Of a DNA stretch of 64,000 bases, positions 32,574 to 45,825 are shown one piece after another; the stretch's first letter is position 1, and each line of letters starts with the position of its first letter. This DNA comes from Macrotrachela quadricornifera (taxonomy: Eukaryota; Rotifera; Eurotatoria; Philodinida; Philodinidae). Position numbers and translations under genes: made by a program. Below the pieces are notes generated by a model, which was not told the DNA's origin, ran no database searches, and was given only the letters and a program-made list of their open reading frames with translations. The stretch covers positions 1,768,222 to 1,832,221 of the forward strand of contig JAJEKB010021087.1 in assembly GCA_022393335.1 (NCBI GenBank), given 5' to 3'.

Positions 32574-35090
32574 TTATTTTTCTGCTGAGCTACTAAATAT
32601 CTCTCTTTAAGAATCGAATTCCGTGCGTACTCTATATCACAATTAGTATTCTTCAGTATTTCATTCCTTGTTTACTAAAAAAAATTTTTTTTAAACTTAA
32701 TTCACCTTTCATGACTTCATTTTATTCGATCATCTCAGTTGTCCTCTCTCTGGTCTCGTTGAGACTAGTTTATTTGACATTCTGTTTTTCATACCTATTA
32801 CATAAATCTTACTGCCTTCTTCAAGGAATATATTCGAGATCTAACAAGTTAAGATTTTAGAGATAGCTTTGCTGTTAGGCTCAATCACAAAACTGCTTAT
32901 TACAATAGATGATCATATTAAAATTTGAACTTTGCAAAATAAATTATAAAGTGTAAGATTGTCAAAAACTTCACACTTTTTTGAAATCTGTTTCTGTCAT
33001 TCAAGATTAGATAGTTTATCACAGCGGAGAAGTTTCTTCACCATAAAAAAAAAAACATTCTATCACTGTTTAGTATATTGGATCATTTTCAAGATAGAAT
33101 CGATATCGCAGTTCCATTCTCGAATAACCCATTTTTCTTACATTATTAATTTATTAAAGATAAATAATCATGGTTTAACGTGCAACATTAGTGTTTCCAT
33201 TAAAGTTAAGCTAATATTCAGCTAAACTATTGAGAATATAGCATTTTGTACAATTTAATTATGCAAACGCTGAATGCTAATATTAGTCTGTAAATGACAT
33301 AGTTTAGATAAATTTGAATAGTTAAACTATTGTATATTGTTCGAAAGATTTGGTTTTCGACAAAGTTTTTAGTAAAAAAATCCGATCTTTCGAACATTAC
33401 AACATGCATGTCTCCATCTTCATCACTCAAGTGGACGAATACGGAGTTCGTAAATACTTATAAACGGCCGTAAATGTTCACGATACGACTGTATTTCGGC
33501 GTATTACATGTCTCAGTATTACAGACATATATATGGTAAGAATATAAAAGGCTGAAGAAAAAAGAAGTAGAAAAAAATATTGAACGTATAAAAATGCTGA
33601 AGCAATTGTCAGTGGCGCTCGAGATAAAATTTATACTTATAGTCATTCTAGAATCTTGAGAGATAACACTTTCCTGCTACCTCTCTTCTTTCCAGTCTAA
33701 AAGTTTTACATTGTCACTTTATGCTCTTCAGCGTTGGCTAGTCGAACCGAGACTAAAAATCATAAATCCTGGAAGCATGTACTTTAAAAGATTCTAATAG
33801 ATTTTTGTGGTCAAAATGAAGCCAACCAGATTCATCTGGCTGTATCAGAAACTGGTTCAGAAAACCTCTCTATAGAATGCGGTACAGTGAAACGAAAATT
33901 GTCAACAGGAGTGCAAAGACCAAAAAAATATACTAAAAGAAAATGAATATTTTTCGTTGAAGGAGGGTGCAGCAGCTCTCACCACATCCTCTAAATCCCC
34001 ATTGAGCTCCATGAATATACAATTAGATATCGAAGCCACTTTTTCTTCCTTGAAATTAATCCTAATTTAATATGTGACTCGTAACTCGAGCGTTATCCTA
34101 AATCTTTCCAATTCGTACCCTACAGTCACATCTATTCTTCAAGTTCAAATTTTTGACATTTTTCTTTCGCTGTTTATTTTTGACTTATTTTATACCACTC
34201 GTATCTATTAGTGACTGTATACAAGACAATACAAGCGTATACAGAATGAAATAGAGACCATATACGAGCTCCGTATATCACCGTACTTCTTTGTATACGA
34301 CACGAAGATATACGATTGTAATATTGAGATGGATAATAGGAAGAAATACGGTCATATTTCGCTGTACACGATCGTTTATAACCGTGCTATTTCGATCTGG
34401 GTAATATACCAGACAATTCTTTAAAATTCCAAGACATGAGATGATCGATCAAAAAATAGGATACAAACGTTATTAAGTGTTGGCAGACATTTTCCGTATG
34501 CTGTGAAATATTCTTTGTACAAACAACGTGAAGACTGAAAATTTGATTTTTCTTTATATTTATACAAAAAAAATAAGAATACAGTTGGGCACTATTATGA
34601 TTCCAGCACCTCCTTAAAAACTGCCTTTTATTGATCATTCCGAAATTTCAAATCCAGTCAGATGTTACAGGAACTTTTCGACAGTCTTTTGACTTAACCA
34701 TCGTTTCCAACTATATATGCGACAAAAACGAACAGAAAATTCCTAACGAGATGTTTCTCTGCACAATAAAAACAAATTAAACTCACTGTATAATGCAAGT
34801 ATAGTCCCAACAAAATAACACGAAAAGCATAAAATCACTTGATGCATGCTACGTAAATAACTTAGAGAATTTTCCTTTTTTTATGAATAGATAGAGCGTC
34901 TTTCGCTCTATATATCTGTACTATTTGATCATTATTTCAGTGATATCATAATTATAAAATTTTGATAAGAACTGGTATTGTTGAAAGTCACTTGGCCCTA
35001 TTTGATCATGATGAGCGTAGCTTAAACAATGGAGACACTTGTGTATTTTATTTTGTTATCACCGGAAAAATTGTATTAAAAACAACATAC
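32574..35090. other. 2.5 kb intergenic DNA with CGTATA-rich patches
   Basis: No gene was supported. Two patches, about 33425-33520 and 34200-34400, are rich in TACGG / CGTAT / TATACG motifs and partly face each other, hinting at a decayed inverted-repeat element. Frames at 32959, 33227, 33458 and 34387 lack homology. Confidence 0.35.
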
Positions 35091-35296
35091 TATATCACAA
35101 GGTACAGCGTGAAAAACTCTACAATTAACAAAGAACAATTATAAAAAGATGAGATAGGAAAAAACGAACTCGTGTTTTATCAAAATACAAGCTCGGTTTC
35201 GCCATATCAAAAATTAGTACCTCAGAGTTTTATTAATTTCGAAAACAAATAGCCCTTTATAAATTGTAGAGCGTTTCATGCTGCATCTTGTGATAT
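35091..35296. mobile_element. MITE, about 33-bp terminal inverted repeats, TA-flanked
   Basis: The left end TATCACAAGGTACAGCGTGA (35093 on) and its continuation AAACTCTACAATT match the right end 35262-35296 in inverse (ATCACAAGATGCAGCATGAA, CGCTCTACAATT). The unit is about 205 bp. Both ends sit in TATAT-type flanks, as for Tc1/mariner-type MITEs. Single ends of the same family occur near 22912 and 61107. Confidence 0.75.
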
Positions 35297-36302
35297 TTTA
35301 TGTTCTTTTAATACAATTTATTTAATGATGTTTGAATGAAATGCAGAAGTATCTCCTTTTTTAAGTCACAATTATTATGGTCTAATAGTATCAGCTGGAT
35401 AGTGATCAAATGTCGAAGATGCAAAGTGCAACAATGCCCACGATCACAAAATATATATCCACAATTTAGATAGACAGATATTACGCTCAAACAAGAATAT
35501 CTCTCTCTTTTTTACAAAAAGCGGACTCACCAATTGCAAATATGAAAATCATTTCTCATACAATCAGATCACACCCTTTGATACCCCATGACCATTGACA
35601 TTAGTCCTCACAATTTCACAACTAAAGCGATAACAATAGTCCTTTCAGAATGAAGTCATACAATCTAACAATATATATCCACTTCTATCACTCATAATCA
35701 AAATTCTCTGAAGTTTCAGTAAGCTGCAGAACCAAAACCAACTACTAAGGTCCATCAATTGGACACTCAAATCACTAGGATGCTGTAAAATCTGACTAAC
35801 CTATACAAACCGATGGAATTTCGCCTGACGGAATTCTACACAGAAACTATGGCCAAATGCAAATTCCTTCTCTTTTAATTATTAACAGTTTCGATACAAG
35901 ACTAGGATCAAAATTAGATAACTATAACATCCAGGACAAAATCTGATCCCAGCTTTACAACAGATTCAACACTACCGACTTCAAAGTAATTCGCGTTTAG
36001 GGACCCCGCTGGATTTTAATCAAACACCTTACCTGAAAATTCGACAAAACATTGACTCTTATTTTTTCCAAGACCCATCACAATCGACTATCATATTTTA
36101 ACGGTCAGCAAGCTATCATAGATCTATAGAACCAGTAAACACGCTCTATCTCTCAAGTTCACCATTTTCAAAGAGACTATCCCCCAACTTAGGAATAATC
36201 TCTATTAACATACAACCCTTTCACCGTAAATCGAACTACTCTAATTCATATCTTTTCCTTCCCAACCCCACATCAGATGACATACACAGCCTTCGGAAAT
36301 AG
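35297..36302. other. C-rich/G-poor tract, probable decayed sequence
   Basis: From about 35510 the plus strand becomes visibly rich in C and poor in G compared with its flanks. One or another frame reads protein-like pieces broken by stops. It leads into the open frame at 36303. No family was recognised. Confidence 0.4.
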
Positions 36303-36626
36303 AAAATTTCGCCTAATAAAATCCAACATCATCCCTACTTCTTCGTAGGAACCGAACATAATCAAATATCCGCTAATACAGCAACAACAACACAAACCAA
36401 AAAACATTCTAAGCGTGATAATCGTCGTGATATTTATCATGATGCTGATCATGCTGATCTTTTTCATCTTTATGATTATGATACTGCTGATGATGATCTT
36501 GATCGTCTTACTGATCCTGATAATCTTCGTGCTCTTGATCGTTATGTTGTTCCTTATCTTCTTGATCATGATCGTCTTGTTCATCGTCGCTTTCATCGAT
36601 TTGGTTATGATGATGAATGGAAATAG
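36303..36626 (+). CDS. open stretch of 107 codons without a start: possible last exon, Asp/His/Arg-rich
   Basis: Between TAG at 36300-36302 and TAG at 36624-36626 the frame is open for 107 codons but has no ATG. It could only be an internal or terminal exon. The first part has HHPYFFVGTEHNQ and a Thr-rich TATTTQTKKHSKR. The rest is rich in Asp, His, Leu and Arg (for example DDDLDRLTDPDNLRALDRYV, ending GYDDEWK). The DNA is a degenerate GATCAT/CTT low-complexity tract, which keeps all three forward frames fairly open, so openness alone is weak evidence. The other forward frame gives an implausible Ile/Leu/Met-only peptide. The minus strand gives an Asp/His/Gln-rich one with a stop. No family was recognised. 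Confidence 0.3.
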   Translation, partial: KISPNKIQHHPYFFVGTEHNQISANTATTTQTKKHSKRDNRRDIYHDADHADLFHLYDYDTADDDLDRLTDPDNLRALDRYVVPYLLDHDRLVHRRFHRFGYDDEWK

Positions 36627-37812
36627 AAGATGATCAGGAATGAAGCGTAATATGATGTTTGTTTATGGTAAATCGGCATTTATTGGATTGTGTCTTCGAT
36701 GAAATTTTTGTTTTACATGAATAAATTGGCATGCTACATTTTTTTTGAATTGATAGTTATGTAATAATTATAGGAAACTATATTTTGAGGTTGAGACAGA
36801 TGATGGATATATATTAAATGAGAGCAGACTGCTCCAGTCTCACATTGAAAACGTGAATTTCTATCTATAACAAAAGAACAGACACAACTGATCATTTAAG
36901 TTTAAAATTTTAGTGATTAGACTTAATGAAGTTTGGTGAGTGATTATAACTTAAATGATAATCTTTGGAGTGCATAGCTTCTACCAAGGAGAATTTCTGG
37001 TACTGAAAGCTTCTAACAACTTGTGCGTACTTTATAGGGATTGTCTTGGTACATCCGATGGGATCTCGACTACAATATATACAACAATTTCGAAATTCTA
37101 TGAGACTTTGACGATTTTTAGACCATACTGATTAGACACAATGTGTAAGATGAATATTTTAAATTGCATTAATAACTACAAATATATTGGCTATGAAATC
37201 TCGATAGTTGTGGTTATAAGGACGAAAGCTAAAAATTATGATTATACAGAATGTAACCGTTCCAAATGTCCCTTCAATAAGGTAGAAACAATACTTAATT
37301 AAAATGTTAATCGGCTAATTTTTTATTCTGACGAACGACTTTATGATTTATTTTCAACATGCAACATAAAAAGAAAGTTCTTGTAATAAAGACTTCACTG
37401 TAATTTTTTTCATCGTTGAACCGATTGTATAATTCTTCAGCTTATTGTTCAACAATCTTTGATTGAGTTTTTTTTTCGATAGGGTCGCATTCCAGAATTT
37501 ATTTGAAGAATCATATTGTGGACAGTTTGCACTTCGTTTTGAATTGAATTAATGAATAGCTATATGTTAAAATGTGTCTTTTACAATCTTCTTTTAAATC
37601 TATGATTGTACCCTAAAACACGTGACAGTCTAATAAAAGCTTGCGACTGTTATCTTCAATTTACACAGCTTCCCTATAATTATTAGTTCTATACGAAATG
37701 TCGAAAACATTCCACATTGGTATTTGTCTCAGCCACTGACCAATAAAATATTTAAATAAATCAAGTAATTGATAGGCTCAGAAAACAACAACTCCACCTA
37801 TAGCAGTTCTCG
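36627..37812. other. intergenic DNA
   Basis: AT-rich. A small palindrome lies near 36825 (GAGCAGACTGCTC). No gene was seen. Confidence 0.35.
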
Positions 37813-40005
37813 CAAGGGGGAAACGACTAATGGGGTATTCTCATCCATTCTCAACCATTTGGGACCTCCTCTACCTATTTTTGGACGGGTAGGCAGATCC
37901 TCAAGTCTATAAATCTCGGAATGCCTTTGGTTGTCATGAGCTACTATTTGGAGGTACCTTTTGGTTCTTATATGCTATTATTTAAAGGTACCTTTAAATC
38001 CTCATGAACTACTATTTTGAGATGCTTGTAGACTCTCATGGACTCTGATACAGACATAAACTTGGGTTCATTTAGGCTGGTATATGGATGCACTCATTTG
38101 CACCGTTAGAATTGGTTAAAATTGATTGAAATTGAAATTGGAATTAGTTTGAATGAGTTGGAATTGGTCAGAATGGCTCGATTTACTTAAACTTGGTATG
38201 AAATCATAAGAATTGGTATAAAACTGATCTAAAGCTGACTGGAATTGGGCCGAATTAACTAGAATTCATACAGAATTGTTCTGAAACTCACTAGAATTGT
38301 GCCGAATTAACTACAAATATCAAGATTTCATATGAACTATGACTAGCTCAAACTCATTCGAGACAGTTTTAGACCAATTCCATACCAATTCCTTGGATTC
38401 TATAGCATTCTTAGGTAACTCAAACCAATTTAACTCAATTCCAGACTAATTGTTGTCATTTCCAATTCCAATTCCTACCAATTCTGATGATTCCAAGACA
38501 AGAATTGGAATTATAATTGATTGGAATGGAAACTGATGCATCTGTAGACTAATGGTTAAAGGTACCCTTAGGTACTCATTAGGATGCACCAGTTCCACAG
38601 TAGACTGGAGCCTCATGAAATACTATTCAAGGATACCCTGGAGTTCTCGTGTGCTATTATTTGGAGGTGCCCTAGAAATTCTTATATGGTATTATTTAGA
38701 TATTCCCTTGTGTCCTCATAGCCTACTATTTAGAGACACTCTCAAGTCCTTATGCGCTACTATTTGAAGGTATTCTAAGGTCCTCATGTTCTATTATTTA
38801 CAGACACCCTTGGCTCATCATGTACTATTATCGAGAAGTGCCCTTAGGTCTTGATGCTGCGTTAATCCTTTCGTCATTCGTCACTCTACAAAAAAAGCGG
38901 GATGAAGTTTTCTTCTATTGTGAAAGTTATAAGTTTGCGCGTGTTCTCTTTTCGCGGCACTTGTTTTTCATGCTGCCATTAATATTCAATTAACGCACAA
39001 ATAAAAAAATCTTAGGACCTATACACAGTTCCAATATGAAAACGGATATATTTTATGTTCTGCGAGAAGAATATGCAGTGATCCGTTAACTATAAACCAA
39101 GGATCCTGCATTTTGAAGAGATAGATAGGTCAAACTGCTGACTATTATAATAGTTTATATCGTAGAATTATATACTGGCATTTCCATTCAGGTACGATGA
39201 ACTCCTGCATAATAGGTATCAGTCATACTTCAGTTTCTTCAGAAAACTATATTTTTCAGTGAAACGTTTATGCATACTGCCATAAAATTTAGTATAAATT
39301 TGCATCATTTGGTTTCTGACTTGCGCATAATTTCCTCGCAAGCAAAAATCTAAGAGATCGGTGTTGTTCTAAACGCTGAACCTTTTCATTACTTCTGAGA
39401 CAACTATGTTATATCAATATGGATTGATATATATTTTTCCGCATTCAAAAGGCAATAGTGTTTGTAATTTTTCTGCTGATAGAAAATGTAGAGGAAGCAA
39501 ACCAATTGAAACATAAAGGTGATCTATAATTAAATATCAAGAAGCAATCAGCTGATTTATTAGGCCCTGAAAGCATCTGTTCTGCAGTCATTTTGGGTAG
39601 CTGGACTCCTAATGTATTTGAAAATCGACAACCTTAGGATTGCGCTTCTTTTCGGTATGGACTTCTATTATATAGTAGATTAATATTTTGTGGAGAGATA
39701 TTGATAAAACATAAGAATCGCAGAATACAGTCATACAGTGGCATATGAAGGCCCCAGGATGCCTCTAAATAATAAAACTTGATGATCTAAGGGTACCTCC
39801 AAACAATAGCCAATAAGAATCTAAAGATACTTCTAAATAATATTATATGAGGACATACAGATGTCTCCAAAGAGTAGGCAATGACGGCTCCAATGTATCT
39901 CTAAATAATAGCATGTGAGGATCTAGTCTCCCAGTTCTGAACTGGAACTAGTGCATTTCTATTCCTATTCATTCCCATCCATTCCGATTAGTCTTTTCCC
40001 CCTTG
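37813..40005. mobile_element. 2.2 kb element with CAAGGGGGAAA inverted ends and CTCG target duplication
   Basis: The left end CAAGGGGGAAACGACTAATG is matched in inverse by the right end (reverse complement CAAGGGGGAAAAGACTAATC, ending at 40005). The 4 bp outside both ends are CTCG (37809-37812 and 40006-40009). Inside are degenerate arrays built on CTCATG..TACTATTATTTGGAGGTACC-like units (about 37900-38060, 38560-38850). The same arrays appear in opposite orientation at 39740-39930. A foldback of AATTGG / CCAATT motifs lies at 38100-38545. No transposase was found. The ends are shared with 55053-57973 and with the hairpin at 41629. Confidence 0.7.
38100..38545. repeat. GAATTGG/CCAATTC foldback nested in the 2.2 kb element
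   Basis: The left half repeats GAATTGG / TTGGAATT many times and the right half repeats CCAATTCC, so the two halves can pair. The outer edges GATGCACTCATTTGCACC and (inverse) GATGCATCAGTTTCC are also similar. It looks like an inserted foldback element. Confidence 0.5.
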
Positions 40006-40009
40006 CTCG

Positions 40010-41628
40010 TGATAGTGCCAATTTTTCTTGCTAAAATAATATGTGACATTAAAAAAAAAATAACAAATCCTCCATAGTATCATAAGTATCACAGAATAGA
40101 ATGAAGCAAACTCTACATTTTGCCCCAAAAACAAAGCTAGTCATTCTATTTGTTCTTGAAAATTAAATAACTCTACTAAATACTATCTAGTTAAGTTATA
40201 TATAGAAAGATGCAGTTTTCATAAGCTTACTTCTGATTTTGTTCGATATTAGAGAAAGATTGTCTTGGTATTCTCTTATATCTAATAAATCTAATCATAA
40301 TACATTAATCAACAGTCAACTATAAATCGGTGTTCAAAGACATTATGCGTAATTATAAAGCGTTAGATAATATTCCATATCATTCATCGAAATTTATAAA
40401 ATAGTGCTTGAAGATGAATTCAAGAATTGCTTCATATCTCTTGAAAGAAATTCCAGAAAGACTTAAAATTTGCATATAAGCGTAGAGAAATCAAATATTT
40501 ATCTAACCATCGGAAGGTGCATCCTCAGCGAAATCACATAGTTTTATAAATAAAAATATAAAAAAAATAAAAGTTAAGTCTATCGTCTACTTGATATTAT
40601 TATACGTTTGTATAAAATAATTGAATGAAGCTAAATTTGATTTTTCTTCTGGGTTTAATGTAGACGAACAGTAGCCATATGGTGAAATATTATTCAAACG
40701 TTTCTTTTATCAAATTAAGTAAAGCTGAAGAAAAGAAAAATGCTCATCATAATGTTTTACCTTGTCTTACTCTCATTTAATCTCAGTATTCATGTCGTCA
40801 AGATTCTATATATGGTACTGATCGTTATATCTATTTTCTTCTGAACCTACCACAATCATTGAATAACATAAAGAGCAAAGAAAAGAAAAGAAAAGAAATT
40901 AGTCATTGGTTTTGCTGTACATTCTACTGCGTTATGGACTGTATCTATATATGTATGTAACATAGAAAGAAAAAAAAGAAAGCCATTATCGACGCCTAAC
41001 ATACGTTTCTTTCTATTTTCTCTGTATGCATATTCTTCATAAAAGATGGCAATAGAAAGCGTAAACAGCTTCTAATCCATATAAATTAACGAATATCTTA
41101 TTGTTGTTTCATTTCTGCTCTTCTTCGATTTTCTAGTGGCCGTTGGCTTTTTTAGTCTATTTGACATTTGATGAAAATTACCAAGAGAAAAACAAACCAT
41201 AATATCTATCCATTTTCAGTTATCTATATTGTCTTACCGGCCGATTAACTTTTTTTCTTCTTTTTCTGTCTATTTCGATTATCGATAAGCAGATAAAAAT
41301 GGATAAGATCGTATCCATTCAATCCATTCAATCCATTCAAAATGACTTGCCAAATGTGTTTTTTTATTTTAATAATAATCATTGATAAAGAAAACAAATC
41401 CATATAATAGTTAAAAGTAGATTGATCATATAGTCAAAGAACCAGTATCTATTACGTCTACGATATTAACTAAAAACAAATAGTGGATGTAGAGAGATAA
41501 GAACTATATAGGTATCTATATATATTACTTCATGAAAGACTGACATCAAATTCGTAGCATATTTGTTTTCAGCAATGTTGCTCTGTGTAGAAATATTAGT
41601 ACTGGAAATAGACATAAATGACAGATGA
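40010..41628. other. intergenic DNA with simple repeats
   Basis: (AAAAG)n lies at about 40878-40900 and three copies of TCCATTCAA at about 41312-41340. No gene was seen. Confidence 0.4.
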
Positions 41629-41703
41629 CCAAGGGGGAAAAGCAAGACTTCAATACTTCACTTGTACTTCAAAGTATTGAAGTCGCGCTTTGTCTCTCTT
41701 GGT
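41629..41703. repeat. 72-bp hairpin carrying the CAAGGGGGAAA end motif
   Basis: ACCAAGGGGGAAAAGCAAGA followed by CTTCAATACTT pairs with AAGTATTGAAGTC and TTGTCTCTCTTGGT. The outer edge is the same CAAGGGGGAAA motif that ends the large elements at 37813 and 55053. It is perhaps a minimal deletion derivative. Confidence 0.55.
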
Positions 41704-42541
41704 CACTATTGTGTCCGATGTAATGTCCCGATGTGGCGCTTCGTGGTGAAGTGAGGATGTATGAATTATAACTAATAAGAGTAAGTTTCTATGGTATCGA
41801 CCTTTTGCGGTTGCACCGCGACTTGTGGCCACTAGGTGCCATCCAGAGAACCTCAGACTTCGCTAGAGCTGCTTCGAGACGCTCCATTCTTTGCCAGTTA
41901 GCGACCTTTCGAGATATTCTCGAATAATAAATGGTCACGAAATATCTAAAAAAATAGATATCCCTATATGTATAAATTTAGTACATAAAATCGCCTCGGC
42001 TATAGGTATGTTCACATGCAAAACAAAACGGTGAATGAATAGTTGACATATAAGACTACGACACACTTTATTTTAGTGTGTACTTCGCGATGTAAAAATC
42101 ACAATTCTAGCATTCCTCATCATTTTTTATGTAGACTTTATTATCCTTTTTTTGCCCAAGGTGGCAATATGTTTGATTTTAGTCGCTAATATTGAAAAGA
42201 TAGTCATTTTTCTTTTGAATTTCGAACGCTTTTTTTGTGCATGAAATAATCATTTCTGTCATTGATTAAAAGCTTATCTAATTTTCATCATTTTTTCGCG
42301 ACAAATTGTATCAGAATATATCAGAAAGTGAATAGTGTATGAAATCAAACTTCAAATCTACTTGACAGGATTAGGCTTAGTGAAACTGAGTTAGGTTGAT
42401 CTTAACTCATATAGCTTCTTTTAATTTATTTTGTTATTTTAATGAAAGCTTTTTGAACTACAGAGAAAACTGTCAACACTGGCAATTATTAAAAAATATG
42501 CGGCTAAAATCGTTGAAAGTTCATTACAAATGTTTTCTAGT
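41704..42541. other. intergenic DNA
   Basis: Nothing supported. The 60-codon frame at 41650-41832 overlaps the hairpin and was not kept. Confidence 0.35.
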
Positions 42542-42841
42542 TTAGATCAACCATCGACGCCTAAAACATGTTTGAGTAGCAGGAAAATAACATTGGTTCT
42601 TGCAAAGTTGTTGTCCCACCAAACAAAGGTGTCCCTCAAGACATCTATGAGCAGCACCATAATAACATTCAGTACCGCATAGGCTCTGCCCAAGCTTACA
42701 AATAGTTTCATTGATGCACGTTTGAGTGAGGGTAAAATAACATTGATTACCACATCCTTTTTTTCCAAGGCCACAAACCAGAGCAGATGCACTGTTCATG
42801 CAAATTATAATAATAATACCAAGTAGAATGATTTTCAACAT
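42542..42841 (-). CDS. small secreted Cys-rich repeat protein
   Basis: 99 residues from ATG 42841 (the frame also extends to a TTG at 42859). Residues 1-19 (MLKIILLGIIIIICMNSASA region) form a clear signal peptide ending at SASA. The mature part has three repeats of about 25 residues with the pattern C-x-L-G-x(2)-x-C-x-x-x-CYF/Y...TC: GKKGCGNQCYF, GQSLCGTECYY and GQQLCKNQCYF. Each repeat contributes about four Cys. The last repeat is followed by RRRWLI. Such CxxGxxLCxxxCY modules occur in secreted proteins of fungi, oomycetes and rotifers. No enzymatic domain is attached. The role is unknown; it could be a structural or binding peptide, and nothing here shows toxicity. Confidence 0.75.
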   Translation of the reverse strand: MLKIILLGIIIIICMNSASALVCGLGKKGCGNQCYFTLTQTCINETICKLGQSLCGTECYYGAAHRCLEGHLCLVGQQLCKNQCYFPATQTCFRRRWLI

Positions 42842-44067
42842 GCTGATTGTAAGTAACAATTTGTCTTGTGAATATAAATACGTATAACGATAAAAAATTT
42901 ATGTTATTGATTCGTTCTGCAGGTAAGTATTTATACGCACAGTTTTATGAATACTTATGAATAATGTATTTATGCCATTCATGTGGGAGAAGAATGTATG
43001 TTTGAATAAAATTATTCATATTATTTATTCAGGTATGGTATAATGAATGCAAACATGCAAGCAGTATGAATAGAACATATTATATTCAAAACCTATCAAT
43101 GCGCTTGATACCATTAGGCAACCCATATTGTCTTTCAAAAAGGTTGCCAATAAGTGTGAAGCCTGCTGATTAGTTCTTTCTTACTCAAGGATATAACTTA
43201 CCCATAAAATCAAAGGCAATGATTTACAAATGTTACATTATAAATCGAATGAACTCTGTTTTGGCGAACCAATACTATACAGAACGACAAATTTCTTAAG
43301 GCGATTTTACACTCATTAGTTAACAAATTATCCGTGCTATGTGACCTCAAAGGTGACTGATTTTTCTGTATTTGATACAAGTAGACTAATAAATCAACTT
43401 AGAATTTCGTGGCTTTCTACTTTTACATCCGTTATGTAATATGTCTTTTTGAAAAAATATTCCTTCAAACAAAGGTGTTTGTGCTGATAAGTAAAGAAAT
43501 GGGACATATTCGGATCAAATGAAAGCTCTCACTGCTAAACTAACGAGGATAAAATTTTCGTATTTTAAATCCATTTTATTTAATTCTTGCTTCAATTGAT
43601 CTAATTTTAATTACCTCAAAACATTCCAGGTCGATTATTCTAACCGTTGGAAACCGTGTCTAAACGACCTGAAACGGCTAAAAAACTACGTATTAAGACA
43701 CTAATTCTCAGTGTATTTCGTCCTATTTTCACCATTTTGTGCCGTTTTCATTGACATGGGATGCTCAGATATGACACGTTACATATCGTTTTGCTTATCT
43801 CTTTCACAGCGATTGGGTTTTCCGAGGCAAATAGTTCCAACCTATTAATTTTCATGCGTGTGCATGCTCGATAAATGTGCTCGTTGAGATATTTAATCTG
43901 CTAAACATTTTTATAATTCATAACTAGGTTTTTTCCCCATTCTCTTTTCTTTTCTGATGTATGAGATTTTTCTAATTTATTCATACATATATGTATATAG
44001 TATACATCATTCTAGTCAAGATAATGACAATAAACCAAACTCACGTTTTTCAACGTTTGCGATTCAT
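42842..44067. other. intergenic DNA
   Basis: No gene and no clear repeats. Confidence 0.35.
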
Positions 44068-44544
44068 ATGTTATTCGAAGAAACGGATACAGAGGCAGGT
44101 AGGGACTCACAAAGTGGTGTGAGCAATTCGAATCTTGAAGCACCGAAGAACAAGTTATGAATGAGGTGTGATATGAATTCACAAATGCGAGGTAAAATCG
44201 AATCAAAATCAGATGCCGAATTCTCGGAGGAGTATAAAATGATGGAAGAAGTACCGACAAATTTGGAAGAGAGCACGATTAATTTTATCGATTGTTATCG
44301 ATATTTCATTACTGATGAGATTATTCGTCTCATAGTTCGTGAAACTAATCGATATGCAGAACAACACATAGAACTAAAGAAGCTTACCAAACGATCGAAA
44401 ACTCTTCAATGGAAACCAAGTATTAATGAAGAAATGCTCAAATTTTTAGGAATTATTATTGAAATGGAATTAGTACCAAAGCTCGAAATGTGGCGAGATG
44501 TAGAACACCATCTCAGCATAGTTATAAATATTGTATACAGATGA
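44068..44544 (+). pseudogene. piggyBac-type transposase, N-terminal part
   Basis: The frame contains an acidic N-terminal region (EETDTEAGRDSQSG), a TGA at 44158-44160, then from ATG 44161 'YFITDEIIRLIVRETNRYAE' and 'WKPSINEEMLKFLGIIIEM'. This is the start of the DDE_Tnp_1_7 domain (F.td..i..iv.eTNrYA...W.P.t..Em..FlGi.i.MG). It ends before the catalytic Asp residues. It is a fragment only, complementary in extent to the C-terminal piece at 3658 but not obviously the same copy. Confidence 0.8.
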
Positions 44545-45825
44545 ACATACATCATTTTTAAATTGACGCTTCGTTTTTCGTTTGAAAAGAAGGATAAAAT
44601 ATTGGCAGGTTGAATCTCCTAGATTTCTTTTTCATTTATTCAACCATTATGGTTCTACCTTTTACGATATCATTGTACTTGTGATGGTTTTTCTTACTCC
44701 CTGAGTCTCAACATACATTCTTGCAAGCTATTCAATACATTCTACAAACAGTTGAAGATAAAGTAATCAATATTGAATTAACCAAATCAAACTTTTCTGC
44801 TCTTTGTTATCTGGTTGCGTCAGTTAATTGTCACTTATTAAGTGTAATATCTCGAAACTGTTTTAGACACCAAATGATAGAATACTTCTGGATAATGTAC
44901 TTAAGTTAAACATAAAATATACTAACTAGACAAAGGTTTCGATTGCTTACAATATTTGTTTACAATTTGGGTGCTTTTCGAATAACTACGAACATAATAT
45001 TTTATGGAAGCAGTATTCGTCGCATTAAAAAGACGAAAAAGTATAACTTTGTACCTTGAATTATAAGGCATTTATAAAACATCTGATCAACAATCTTCAT
45101 GATTTCTTGTACTCCAAAATAATATTAAATTTTGCGCTTTTCAAATCTATTCAATGTCAAAAGATTTGAAAGACAGTAATAGAAAGAAGCTTTGGTTTCA
45201 TTGAAGCTGATGGAATCAAAGCGTGTGTGCCTCAAAGAACCAGTGAAGCGATGTTCATACTGGCTTCTCGTTCGCTGTACTTTATTGTAATTTCATTATT
45301 TGATTATAATATGTAATTAGTTGTGGTGAACATGAAAAAGAGAGTATGAAGTGTACTCTGTAAAGCTGACGTTGAACATTAAACTGCAAAGGTGCAAAAT
45401 ATTTTCCGAAACTAAAATAAAACAATGGCTTAATTTTGTTCTGTCTCTTGCAAATTGAGTTAGTAATGATCCCGATTGGTAGTACTAGGTCTAATTTTAT
45501 GATAAGTCAACATAGATGAACGAATCAAATTTTCATCTACTAGCGAATATTATAAATAAAAAAATGAGTGCACATTTTAGCTATTGTAGTTTTTTTCGAA
45601 ACGAGGTGAGGTACTGAAATCTTGCTTCGTTTCGGATTCTGATTCACACCTCAAAAAACCTCATTTTCATTTTTTCTCTACTTTCTTCCTTCCTAGGCGA
45701 GGAGATCTGTTTACCCAAACTAGATTACTTTTTCTTTTGTTCGTCAATTCTCTTTTATAGTAGAAATAGTATTTTTCTTATTGGAAAAAATATGTTTATT
45801 CTGATCTTATATAATGACGTGCATA
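44545..45825. other. intergenic DNA
   Basis: The frame 44721-44909 has protein-like composition but no recognised domain. Nothing else was supported. Confidence 0.3.

Noticed and set aside
36273..36633. Ile/Met-rich frames on both strands
   Set aside because: Alternate-frame translations of the GATCAT-type low-complexity tract. The hydrophobic plus frame and the Ile/Lys-rich minus frame have no gene-like composition.
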